A stretch of 13,589 nucleotides of DNA, taken from contig JAUWIQ010000008.1 in assembly GCA_030605285.1 (NCBI GenBank), positions 1 through 13,589 of the forward strand. Reading direction: 5' to 3'. This stretch comes from Planctomycetota bacterium (GTDB lineage: Bacteria > Planctomycetota > Planctomycetia > Pirellulales > UBA7805). A model generated the notes under the pieces. The model worked only from the letters and a program-made list of their open reading frames with translations, had not been told where the DNA came from and did no database searches. Both the position numbers and the translations under genes were made by a program. Numbering within the stretch: the stretch's first letter is position 1; each line of letters begins with the position of its first letter. This document shows positions 7,078-13,432 of this stretch, one piece after another.

Positions 7078-8763
7078 ATGCACACCGACTACAGACATCC
7101 GGCATTTGAGAAATTTCGCGATATCCAGCTTAAAAAACAGGGCGGAACCGCACTCTTCGCACTAGCGGCAGCTGCCGAGTACCTCATCCAACAACTCATT
7201 CCGCAACGGAGCTATGGCTGCGATTCACTCTGTGAGCGACTCGTCACCGGCAGTCCCTCCGTGCTCGCGGCTGAAATTTCCCCTGGGTTCCGTCTCTTGG
7301 GGGCCGACGCCTGCCACGATTTGCAGTTATTGATTGAAGATCTGACCGACGCGGCTGAGCTCCCTGTGGAGTCGGCTGGCGAGCACGTTCACACCGTAGC
7401 ACAGCTCAGCAAACTCTTCGACGTTTCGACAAAAACAATATCTCGCTGGCGCCAACAAGGCTTGGTAGGACGGAAGTTTGTCATCGACGGTCGCAAAAGG
7501 GTCGGCTTCCTTAAGAGTTCCGTCGACCGGTTCGTGATGGGTAACCGGGACCGTATTGAGCGGAGTAGTCGATTCCGCCAGATGACCGATGTGGAACGAG
7601 GTCGGATCGTTACCGATGCCCGTCGCCTTTCAAAACGAGGCTGCGGAATAAACAATGTCGCTCGGCAACTGAGTGAGGAAATGCAGAGGAGTCCGGGTAC
7701 CATTCGTGGCACCATCAAACAATACGATCGATTGCATCCTGACCAAGCAATTTTCCCTGATAGTGGCACACCGCTAAATGATGAATTGCGAAAAAAGATT
7801 TATCACCTGTACCAGAATGGAGCATCAATCGACGACCTCGCCGTGAAATTTTCCCGCACGCGGACAACAATTTATCGCATTGTCGCTCGAGAGCGGTATC
7901 AAGATATCGTAAATTTATCGCTCGATTATGTCGCAAATCCTAACTTTCCTCGAATACGTAACACTGCGGCAATTCTCGACCCCATGCCAGAATCTGAAAA
8001 TACGGCCCGAAAACCGAAAATACCGGCCGACCTGCCCAGCTATCTCGCCAGCCTCTACGAGGTGCCGTTGTTAACTCGGGAGCAAGAGCAGTACCTTTTC
8101 AGGAAATTTAATTACGCCAAATACTCTGCAAATCGGCTGAGGAAAAAGCTCGACTCGAATCGGCCACAAATTCGCTTGATGGATGAAATTGAAACTCTCT
8201 ACGAGCAGGCTGTGGCCACGAAAAATCTAATCATTCGTGCCAACTTGCGGCTCGTTGTTTCGATCGCAAAACGGTATGTGGGTCCGCAGGAGAACTTTTT
8301 TGAACTGGTCAGCGATGGGAATGCCTCCTTGATCAGGGCAGCTGAAAAATTCGACTTCTCGCGCGGTTTCAAGTTCAGTACCTATGCAAGTTGGGCAATC
8401 ATGAAGAATTACGCACGATCCATCCCCAATGAACTCAGGCATCGAGAGCGTTTCCGCACGAGTCATGACGAGTTGTTTGCTGTCACGGAGGAACGGCGGA
8501 CGAATTCGATGGGCCAGGAACTGGAGCATCGGGGGCGAATATCCGAAATTCGCAAGATTCTGACTCGGCTTGACGACCGCGAACAAAAGATTATCATTCA
8601 TCGGTTCGGCCTGGATTACTCTCAGGAACCTCAGACCCTCAAGCAGGTGGGTGAGACAATGGGAGTCACCAAAGAAAGGGTCCGGCAGATTGAGTCCCGC
8701 GCCCTCGACAAACTGAGGGTCGCTGTCAAAGAGGATCGGATTGATCCTCCCGGGATCGGTTGA
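7078..8763 (+). CDS. Sigma-70 family RNA polymerase sigma factor with extra N-terminal HTH domains
   Basis: Encodes 561 residues from the ATG at 7078, preceded by GAGG at 7069-7072. In-frame starts at 6964 (TTG) and 6991 (ATG) are less likely because the family-like sequence begins at HPAFEKFRD. Residues 1-100 match no domain I know. Residues about 104-155 form a MerR/excisionase-like helix-turn-helix (VSTKTISRWRQQGLVGRKFVIDGRKRVGF across two stretches). Residues about 233-275 form a second, resolvase-like HTH (NGASIDDLAVKFSRTRTTIYR). From residue 319 the sigma part follows: region 1.2 (YLASLYEVPLLTREQEQ), region 2 (NLRLVVSIAKRYV, KFSTYASWAIMKNYARSI), then only about 40 residues before region 4 (from 487: ILTRLDDREQKIIIHRFGL, VGETMGVTKERVRQIESRA). 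A normal region 3 is not evident. It binds core RNA polymerase and selects promoters; which ones is unknown. I recall similar proteins in other planctomycetes. Confidence 0.88.
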   Translation: MHTDYRHPAFEKFRDIQLKKQGGTALFALAAAAEYLIQQLIPQRSYGCDSLCERLVTGSPSVLAAEISPGFRLLGADACHDLQLLIEDLTDAAELPVESAGEHVHTVAQLSKLFDVSTKTISRWRQQGLVGRKFVIDGRKRVGFLKSSVDRFVMGNRDRIERSSRFRQMTDVERGRIVTDARRLSKRGCGINNVARQLSEEMQRSPGTIRGTIKQYDRLHPDQAIFPDSGTPLNDELRKKIYHLYQNGASIDDLAVKFSRTRTTIYRIVARERYQDIVNLSLDYVANPNFPRIRNTAAILDPMPESENTARKPKIPADLPSYLASLYEVPLLTREQEQYLFRKFNYAKYSANRLRKKLDSNRPQIRLMDEIETLYEQAVATKNLIIRANLRLVVSIAKRYVGPQENFFELVSDGNASLIRAAEKFDFSRGFKFSTYASWAIMKNYARSIPNELRHRERFRTSHDELFAVTEERRTNSMGQELEHRGRISEIRKILTRLDDREQKIIIHRFGLDYSQEPQTLKQVGETMGVTKERVRQIESRALDKLRVAVKEDRIDPPGIG

Positions 8764-8884
8764 CGGGATTTGTCGCTGTTTTGGACAAGAATATCGAGTG
8801 GCGCCCCTAGCGAGGGGATCTAGCCCCAGAGGAGACCGGAAGAGAAAGCGGGAAACCAAGTCCACTCGGCTTAGGGTCTTGGCG

Positions 8885-8923
8885 CGGCAATCCGGTTCCG
8901 GTCCGGGGTCGAATTGCTGTTTT
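8885..8923 (+). terminator. Candidate intrinsic terminator after the sigma gene
   Basis: CGGCAAT (8885-8891) pairs with ATTGCTG (8913-8919) through seven base pairs including one G-U, with an internal CCGG...CCGG that can form an inner stem. Four T residues follow (8920-8923). It lies about 120 bases after the sigma stop codon. Confidence 0.45.
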
Positions 8924-8968
8924 CCATAGCTTTTTGGCGGTCAATTCCGTTTTCTGCCCGTCTGCAAA

Positions 8969-9034
8969 GCCCCTCTTCGGCCCGCTCAGCGGATCCGCGT
9001 AAAATGGGGCCCGTGGCGGCCTCGGCTTCGGCCC
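8969..9034. repeat. GC-rich cluster of inverted repeats
   Basis: GCCCC (8969-8973) can pair with GGGGC (9006-9010), enclosing the perfect palindrome GCGGATCCGC (8989-8998). GGGCC (9007-9011) can alternatively pair with GGCCC (9030-9034). The two outer stems compete for the same bases. Confidence 0.45.
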
Positions 9035-9079
9035 TTAAAGATCATTAAAAATAGCGGCTTACGTCAAGTTAACCCATAT

Positions 9080-9106
9080 TGCAAGGCTTATTGACTTCGG
9101 TATATT
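9080..9106 (+). promoter_or_regulatory. Candidate promoter of the tRNA-tuf cluster
   Basis: TATATT (9101-9106) is a fair -10 element, with TTGCAA (9080-9085) 15 bases upstream as a possible -35. TTGACT at 9091 is a better -35 by sequence but has no good -10 at the right distance. The first tRNA begins 27 bases further on. Confidence 0.3.
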
Positions 9107-9133
9107 TGAGTGTTTCCACGCTGGGGTTGGGGC

Positions 9134-9206
9134 GCTAGCGTAGCTCAATTGGCAGAGCAGTTGATTTGTAATCAACAGGTTGTGGGTTCAAGTCCCTCCG
9201 CTAGCT
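9134..9206 (+). tRNA. tRNA-Thr(TGT)
   Basis: A 73-base cloverleaf: acceptor GCTAGCG/CGCTAGC with discriminator T, D-arm GCTC/GAGC, anticodon stem GTTGA/TCAAC with loop TTTGTAA. Anticodon TGT reads ACA and related threonine codons. The T-stem GTGGG/CCCTC contains a U-U mismatch at the second pair (conventional 50-64). The CCA end is not encoded. It corresponds in order and anticodon to E. coli thrU, the first tRNA of the tufB cluster. Confidence 0.96.
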
Positions 9207-9313
9207 TGTTGAAAGGTACTGTCGAGCGGGGTGTTGCGCCAGAAGTAGAGATGACCGCTGTTGAAACCATTCGGCTACAAGGTGAAGAATTGTAAGTGGG
9301 GGGATAGGGCCGA

Positions 9314-9395
9314 GGGGGGTTTCCCGAGCGGTCAAAGGGGTCAGACTGTAAATCTGATGGCATCGCCTTCGCAGGTTCGAATCCTGCACCCCCCA
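9314..9395 (+). tRNA. tRNA-Tyr(GTA)
   Basis: An 82-base cloverleaf with acceptor GGGGGGT/ACCCCCC and discriminator A, anticodon stem TCAGA/TCTGA with loop CTGTAAA (anticodon GTA), and a long variable arm as expected for bacterial tyrosine tRNA. The T-arm is GCAGG-TTCGAAT-CCTGC. The CCA end is not encoded. It occupies the position of tyrU in the E. coli tufB cluster. Confidence 0.97.
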
Positions 9396-9508
9396 CTGGT
9401 GAATTAGCTGCGTGTATCAGAGGCAAACAGAGAACTTGCAAATTTTGCGGAAGGCAGGCAGCGATCTAGCATTTGGTCTTTATACCGCATTTTGAATCCT
9501 TTGTATTT

Positions 9509-9579
9509 GCGGGTGTAGCTCAATGGTAGAGCCACAGCCTTCCAAGCTGCAGACGAGGGTTCGATTCCCTTCACCCGCT
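9509..9579 (+). tRNA. tRNA-Gly(TCC)
   Basis: A 71-base cloverleaf with acceptor GCGGGTG/CACCCGC and discriminator T, D-arm GCTC/GAGC, anticodon loop CTTCCAA (anticodon TCC), and T-arm GAGGG-TTCGATT-CCCTT. The outermost anticodon-stem pair is A-C. The CCA end is not encoded. It is the counterpart of E. coli glyT. Confidence 0.96.
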
Positions 9580-9674
9580 CTGGAAGAACGCAAAATTTAA
9601 AGAAGGGTTTTAAGTAAGAAAAAGAGTAACACAACAAGAGGTCCGACCCGTTGTCCCTGTGTTAGCGGGGTGAT

Positions 9675-9706
9675 CGTTGGAACAACAGGGCGTTGGAACA
9701 ACAGGG
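9675..9706. repeat. Perfect 16-base tandem duplication
   Basis: CGTTGGAACAACAGGG occurs at 9675-9690 and again at 9691-9706 in the 237-base spacer between tRNA-Gly and tRNA-Thr(GGT). A nearby upstream CCCTGT can pair with the ACAGGG of either copy. Confidence 0.92.
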
Positions 9707-9816
9707 ATTGGGCGTCATGCAGGGTTTTCCCAGACGGGAAGATGTGTGTGGCGAGAATGGACAGGAGAAATTTTAACGGCGAGAGGTAATGGGGGACGGC
9801 CATACCGACAATAGCG

Positions 9817-9889
9817 GCTGCTGTAGCTCAGTTGGTAGAGCACGTCCTTGGTAAGGACGAGGTCATCGGTTCGATTCCGATCAGCAGCT
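9817..9889 (+). tRNA. tRNA-Thr(GGT)
   Basis: A 73-base cloverleaf with fully paired arms: acceptor GCTGCTG/CAGCAGC and discriminator T, anticodon stem CGTCC/GGACG with loop TTGGTAA (anticodon GGT), T-arm ATCGG-TTCGATT-CCGAT. The CCA end is not encoded. It is the counterpart of E. coli thrT and lies 161 bases before the tuf start codon. Confidence 0.97.
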
Positions 9890-9906
9890 TTTGATCGCTG
9901 CTGTGG

Positions 9907-9934
9907 ATTGGACGGCTTCGCTTTCCGATTTTTT
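9907..9934 (+). terminator. Candidate intrinsic terminator between the tRNAs and tuf
   Basis: ATTGGA (9907-9912) pairs with TCCGAT (9924-9929), one pair being G-U, and is followed directly by a run of five T (9930-9934). If active, it would end or attenuate the tRNA transcript before tuf. The stem is short, so this is tentative. Confidence 0.4.
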
Positions 9935-9988
9935 CGCTGCTGCAATTAGTCGTTTTAAACATTTTTTTGAGAACGTCTTACGAGAAAG

Positions 9989-10007
9989 CCTGCCTCGCAA
10001 AGGCAGG
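9989..10007 (+). promoter_or_regulatory. Hairpin in the tuf leader
   Basis: CCTGCC (9989-9994) and GGCAGG (10002-10007) form a perfect six-pair stem with a seven-base loop, 44 bases before the tuf ATG. There is no T-tract, so it is more likely a leader structure than a terminator. Its role is unknown. Confidence 0.4.
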
Positions 10008-10038
10008 AATCTCACCAAGGCAACAGACAGTAAGTAAT

Positions 10039-10044
10039 GAGGAA
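10039..10044 (+). promoter_or_regulatory. Ribosome binding site of tuf
   Basis: GAGGAA lies six bases before the ATG at 10051. It decides for that start over in-frame alternatives upstream (the frame is open to 9967). Confidence 0.7.
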
Positions 10045-10050
10045 CCATTC

Positions 10051-11250
10051 ATGGCAAAGGACACGTTCGAAAGAAACAAACCCCACGTCAATGTCGGGAC
10101 GATTGGTCACATCGACCATGGCAAAACAACTCTGACCGGTGCAATTTTGGCGGTTCAGGCAGAGCAGGGTCTTGCCAAAACCAAGTCCTACGCGGATATC
10201 GCCAAGGGAGGGACGGTTCGCGACGAAACAAAGACTGTCACGATTGCGGTCTCCCACGTCGAATACGAATCCGCAAAGCGCCATTATGCGCATATTGATT
10301 GTCCTGGGCACGCTGATTTTATCAAAAACATGATCACGGGGGCTGCCCAAATGGATGGTGCAATTCTCGTTGTTTCTGCGGCGGACGGTCCCATGCCTCA
10401 GACTCGTGAACACGTATTGCTGGCAAGGCAGGTCAATGTTCCCTCGCTGGTTGTCTTTTTGAACAAATGCGATCTTGTGGACGATCCGGAGTTACTGGAT
10501 CTGGTGGAAATGGAAATCCGGGAATTGCTCGAAGCGAACGAATTCCCTGGCGATGAGGTTCCTATTATTCGGGGTGCATCCAAACCCGCCTACGATAACC
10601 CGGGCGACGCCGAAGCGGCTAAATGTATCCATGAATTGATGGAGGCAATCGACAGTTTCATTCCTGAACCGGTCCGTGAGACAGACAAACCTCTCCTGAT
10701 GGCAATCGAGGATGTTTTCTCGATTGAGGGTCGGGGGACTGTTGCAACTGGGCGTATCGAGCGCGGTGAGGTCACGGTTGGTGACGAAATTGAAATCGTC
10801 GGCTTAACCGACGAAAGTCGCAAAACCGTATGCACGGGTGTCGAGATGTTCAATAAAACCCTTGATCACGGTGAGGCGGGAGACAATGTCGGCATGTTGC
10901 TTCGCGGGGTCAAGCGAGAAGATATCGAACGCGGGCAAGTCCTGGCCAAGCCTGGGTCCATTACGCCTCACACCAAGTTTGAAGCTGAGGTGTATGTGCT
11001 CGCCAAGGAAGAGGGAGGGCGTCACACGCCATTTTTCAATGGCTACAGGCCCCAATTCTACTTCCGGACTACCGACGTAACGGGGGCAGCGAATCTTCTT
11101 GATGGTGTCGAAATGTGTATGCCTGGTGACAATGCCAAGCTAGAGATCGAGCTTGGAAAACCGGTAGCGGTCGATGAGGGCGTGCGTTTTGCTATCCGCG
11201 AGGGTGGAAAAACGGTAGGGCGTGGTATCGTTAGCAAAATCCTCGAATAG
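10051..11250 (+). CDS. tuf: Elongation factor Tu
   Basis: Encodes a 399-residue EF-Tu, the GTPase that carries aminoacyl-tRNA to the ribosomal A site. The GTPase motifs are in place: GHIDHGKT (19-26), DCPGH (83-87), NKCD (138-141). Histidines matching E. coli His84 and His118 are present at 87 and 121. Domains 2 and 3 are typical ([61 protein letters not shown]-terminal [11 protein letters not shown]). The switch I region differs from most bacteria: ETKTVTIA (59-66) where E. coli has ARGITINT. The metal-binding threonine is kept at 64. The G5 region reads [10 protein letters not shown] in place of GSALKAL. I recall both as planctomycete features. The ATG at 10051 starts the canonical [20 protein letters not shown]. 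The gene follows four tRNAs as E. coli tufB does, and tRNA-Trp follows after six bases. Stop TAG. Confidence 0.98.
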   Translation: MAKDTFERNKPHVNVGTIGHIDHGKTTLTGAILAVQAEQGLAKTKSYADIAKGGTVRDETKTVTIAVSHVEYESAKRHYAHIDCPGHADFIKNMITGAAQMDGAILVVSAADGPMPQTREHVLLARQVNVPSLVVFLNKCDLVDDPELLDLVEMEIRELLEANEFPGDEVPIIRGASKPAYDNPGDAEAAKCIHELMEAIDSFIPEPVRETDKPLLMAIEDVFSIEGRGTVATGRIERGEVTVGDEIEIVGLTDESRKTVCTGVEMFNKTLDHGEAGDNVGMLLRGVKREDIERGQVLAKPGSITPHTKFEAEVYVLAKEEGGRHTPFFNGYRPQFYFRTTDVTGAANLLDGVEMCMPGDNAKLEIELGKPVAVDEGVRFAIREGGKTVGRGIVSKILE

Positions 11251-11256
11251 TTTATT

Positions 11257-11332
11257 AGGGGCGTAGCTCAATTGGCAGAGCGCTGGTCTCCAAAACCAGA
11301 GGTTGCGAGTTCGATTCCCGCCGCCCCTGCCA
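11257..11332 (+). tRNA. tRNA-Trp(CCA) with encoded CCA end
   Basis: A 73-base body (11257-11329) plus an encoded CCA. Acceptor AGGGGCG/CGCCCCT with discriminator G, anticodon stem CTGGT/ACCAG with loop CTCCAAA (anticodon CCA). The T-stem GCGAG/CCCGC has an A-C mismatch at the fourth pair (conventional 52-62). It sits between tuf and secE, a place where tRNA-Trp is found in many bacteria, and is probably processed from the tuf-secE transcript. Confidence 0.96.
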
Positions 11333-11336
11333 TATT

Positions 11337-11384
11337 CGCCGCAAGGCGGGGGGCGGCGTAAATCGTCTACCCGCCCTGAGGCGG
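11337..11384 (+). promoter_or_regulatory. Two competing hairpins between tRNA-Trp and secE
   Basis: CGCC-GCAA-GGCG (11337-11348) is a stem closed by a GNRA-type tetraloop. CCGCC-CTGA-GGCGG (11371-11384) is a second stem. GGCGGG (11345-11350) can instead pair with CCCGCC (11370-11375), disrupting both. No T-tract follows. It could be a processing site or an attenuator ahead of secE. Confidence 0.45.
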
Positions 11385-11438
11385 ATCACGATAGCAAAAT
11401 ACTACCACACAATACAAAGCAATTTAGTTGACGAGAAA

Positions 11439-11885
11439 ATGGCAGCTGCACCCAAAACCTCCGCAGGGAATGCCTCGACGGCGTCGTTTGTACAGAACCT
11501 GTTTCAGGCAGGGCTCTACAAACGCAATCAAGGACGAATCACGCGGCAGATAACCTTTGCCGCCTTTGCGATTACGGTATTGCTTGGCACTTGGAGAATG
11601 CATGCAACGGGAGACCAAGGCGATATGTTGATGCGGTTTGGGGTACCGGCTGCGGTCTTATGTGTCGGACTTTGGATTGTCTACCGGGCTGTTAATTTGG
11701 CGAGCTTTGCGGACTTTCTGATTTCTGTCGAGGCTGAAATGAGTAAGGTCTCATGGCCCACAAAGACCGAATTGGTGCGTGGTTCCATCGTGGTCCTGAT
11801 CACGATTCTTTTTCTCGCTACCTTCCTTTTTATATTTGATTTCATTTGGACCCTGGTCTTTAAGTTCCTCGGAATTGTTGGTTGA
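11439..11885 (+). CDS. secE: Preprotein translocase subunit SecE
   Basis: Encodes 148 residues, the SecE subunit of the SecYEG channel in the cytoplasmic membrane. The diagnostic part is C-terminal: an amphipathic stretch FADFLISVEAEMSKVSWPTKTELVRGS (in two parts, residues 90-116) leading into the conserved membrane helix (about 116-140). Two further hydrophobic segments lie before it (about 37-52 and 66-86), so the protein has a three-helix topology like E. coli SecE and unlike the single-helix SecE of many bacteria. The N-terminus is Ala/Ser/Thr-rich and polar. The ATG at 11439 has only a weak Shine-Dalgarno (ACGAG). nusG follows after a 100-base gap. The position tuf - tRNA-Trp - secE - nusG - rplK strongly supports the identity. 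Stop TGA. Confidence 0.95.
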   Translation: MAAAPKTSAGNASTASFVQNLFQAGLYKRNQGRITRQITFAAFAITVLLGTWRMHATGDQGDMLMRFGVPAAVLCVGLWIVYRAVNLASFADFLISVEAEMSKVSWPTKTELVRGSIVVLITILFLATFLFIFDFIWTLVFKFLGIVG

Positions 11886-11967
11886 TCGCGGGATGTTTAA
11901 TGCTAAATCTTTGCGGCACCAAAAATATCGAGGGGGGCAGTTGTGGCTTTAGCGTTTGTAGCGAGAA

Positions 11968-11977
11968 AAGGTAGGGG
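11968..11977 (+). promoter_or_regulatory. Ribosome binding site that fixes the GTG start of nusG
   Basis: AAGGTAGGGG ends eight bases before the GTG at 11986. The next in-frame ATG (12106) has no such site, so the long acidic N-terminus is probably translated. Confidence 0.6.
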
Positions 11978-11985
11978 ATAGCGGC

Positions 11986-12822
11986 GTGAGTGACAAAACA
12001 AAACAGACCCTGGATGGATCGTCGGAAGATCCGGTTGCTGATCTGGCGGGTGTCACCTCACATCAAGACGAGGACACCTCGGGTGAGAAACTTTCTGGTA
12101 ATAAAATGACAAAGCTTGATTCCCGTGAGCAGGAAACCGAGCTGGCCGAATGGGCTGATGAAGATGACTTACAGGCCTTGGCGGAAGAACAGGCTAGCCG
12201 CGCTGAAACAGAGAGTGCTAATGACGATGATGTCGCACCTCTGGAAGAGACGTTGGATGTCGGACCGGTGGAATCGCGAATTGAGGAGCGACCACTCGAC
12301 TGGTACATCCTCAAAGTACAGAGTAATCGTGAAGATTCGATCGCTGCAGGATTACAGCGGCGCGTCAAAATAGCAGGCCTCGAGGAGTCTTTTGAGGAAA
12401 TCATTGTTCCCGTGGAAATGGTAACGGAGTTCAAAGGCGGGAAGAAACGGATCGTCAAAAAGAAGCTTTACCCTGGCTACATCGTTGTTCATATGGTGAT
12501 CAACGACGAAACTTGGTTCTTGGTCCGTGAAACTCCAGGAATCGGTGACTTCACGGGTGCAGCAGGACAGCCGACACCCATGCTCCCAAGTGAAGTATCG
12601 CGGATCATACCGAAAGAAGAGGACGTTGAAACACGAGAGCCCAAACTGAAAATCGGTGTGAGTCCGGGTGATCAGGTCAAAATTAATGAGGGTACATTTG
12701 AGAATTTTGAGGGCGACATCGACACCATTGATGAAATGAATGGTCGCGTGACCGTAATGATCAATATCTTTGGCAGGTCCACGCCGGTCGAATTGGAATA
12801 TTGGCAAATAGAAAAGCTGTGA
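11986..12822 (+). CDS. nusG: Transcription termination/antitermination protein NusG with a long acidic N-terminus
   Basis: Encodes 278 residues; ordinary bacterial NusG has about 180. NusG binds RNA polymerase through its NGN domain and Rho or ribosomal protein S10 through its KOW domain. Residues 105-210 are the NGN domain ([53 protein letters not shown]). Residues about 222-278 are the KOW domain ([19 protein letters not shown], ending [11 protein letters not shown]). Residues 1-104 are extra: low-complexity, rich in Asp, Glu, Ser and Thr, probably disordered. The GTG start at 11986 has a strong ribosome binding site. I recall extended NusG proteins in planctomycetes but cannot verify the length. 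The gene lies between secE and rplK in the conserved order, 52 bases before rplK. Stop TGA. Confidence 0.95.
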   Translation: MSDKTKQTLDGSSEDPVADLAGVTSHQDEDTSGEKLSGNKMTKLDSREQETELAEWADEDDLQALAEEQASRAETESANDDDVAPLEETLDVGPVESRIEERPLDWYILKVQSNREDSIAAGLQRRVKIAGLEESFEEIIVPVEMVTEFKGGKKRIVKKKLYPGYIVVHMVINDETWFLVRETPGIGDFTGAAGQPTPMLPSEVSRIIPKEEDVETREPKLKIGVSPGDQVKINEGTFENFEGDIDTIDEMNGRVTVMINIFGRSTPVELEYWQIEKL

Positions 12823-12874
12823 CGGACTCCAAGCCCCTAGGCTGGGCAACTGTCTGCATAAAACGGATAGAAAA

Positions 12875-13300
12875 ATGGCAAAAAAATTGGCTGGTACCGT
12901 AAAGTTTCAGGTCCCTGGCGGCCAGGCAACGCCCGCGCCTCCCGTGGGTACTGCCCTGGGCCGTTTTGGCATCAACCTGGGACAATTTGTGCAACAGTTT
13001 AATGAGCGCACCAAGGATGCGAATGGCATGCCCATACCGGTCGTCGTGGACGTCTATAGTGATCGCACGTTCGAATTTGTAACCAAAAGCGCCCCTGCAT
13101 CGGCACTGCTGAAACAGGCCGCGGGTATCGCGAAGGGTTCGGGAGTACCAAATAAAGAGAAGGTGGGCACCGTGAGTTGGGCTCAGGTCGATGCAATCGT
13201 GAAAACCAAGGTGGCAGATCTCAATGCCAGTAACGCAGAAAATGCACGTCGCTTAATTGAAGGGACTGCTCGCAGTATGGGATTAGAAATTGTGGATTAG
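12875..13300 (+). CDS. rplK: 50S ribosomal protein L11
   Basis: Encodes 141 residues, the normal L11 length. L11 forms the GTPase-associated centre with 23S rRNA helices 43-44 and takes part in factor binding and the stringent response. The N-terminal domain shows [21 protein letters not shown] (two parts, residues 9-29) with the proline-rich PAPPVG signature. The C-terminal RNA-binding domain shows [13 protein letters not shown] and ends with the family-typical [13 protein letters not shown]. Departures from the E. coli-type sequence, such as GTALG in place of GPALG, look like lineage variation. The start ATG has only a weak Shine-Dalgarno. The 52-base leader contains AGCC/GGCT as a small potential hairpin. 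Stop TAG. rplA follows after 132 bases, a wide gap for this pair. Confidence 0.97.
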   Translation: MAKKLAGTVKFQVPGGQATPAPPVGTALGRFGINLGQFVQQFNERTKDANGMPIPVVVDVYSDRTFEFVTKSAPASALLKQAAGIAKGSGVPNKEKVGTVSWAQVDAIVKTKVADLNASNAENARRLIEGTARSMGLEIVD

Positions 13301-13302
13301 GA

Positions 13303-13331
13303 GACCGGGCATTGTCAGCTTGCGCTCGGTC
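13303..13331 (+). promoter_or_regulatory. Possible RNA structure between rplK and rplA
   Basis: GACCG (13303-13307) pairs with CGGTC (13327-13331). Inside, AGC (13317-13319) pairs with GCT (13324-13326), leaving a nine-base bulge on the 5' side only. Two short helices around an asymmetric loop is the general shape of L1 protein binding sites, but I cannot show the conserved loop bases. Confidence 0.3.
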
Positions 13332-13432
13332 CCGTCAGATTTTGAATCGTTGCAAACTGATTAATTATGAGCTGAACCATGCGGCCCGCATTTGGGTTTC
13401 GCTGATAAAACAACCGGGAAAACAAAGAAAAC

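Larger units (their letters stand above)
8764..9133. other. Non-coding region between the sigma gene and the tRNA cluster
   Basis: 370 bases without a supportable gene. It holds a small hairpin (CCCCT/AGGGG, 8804-8817), a likely terminator of the sigma gene (8885-8923), GC-rich inverted repeats (8969-9034) and the presumed tRNA promoter (about 9080-9110). Confidence 0.6.

Noticed and set aside
9110..9441. Open frames over the tRNA-Thr and tRNA-Tyr genes on both strands
   Set aside because: They run through the cloverleaf tRNA genes and are explained by them.
9967..10050. N-terminal extension of tuf
   Set aside because: The frame is open, but the ATG at 10051 has the ribosome binding site and starts the canonical EF-Tu sequence.
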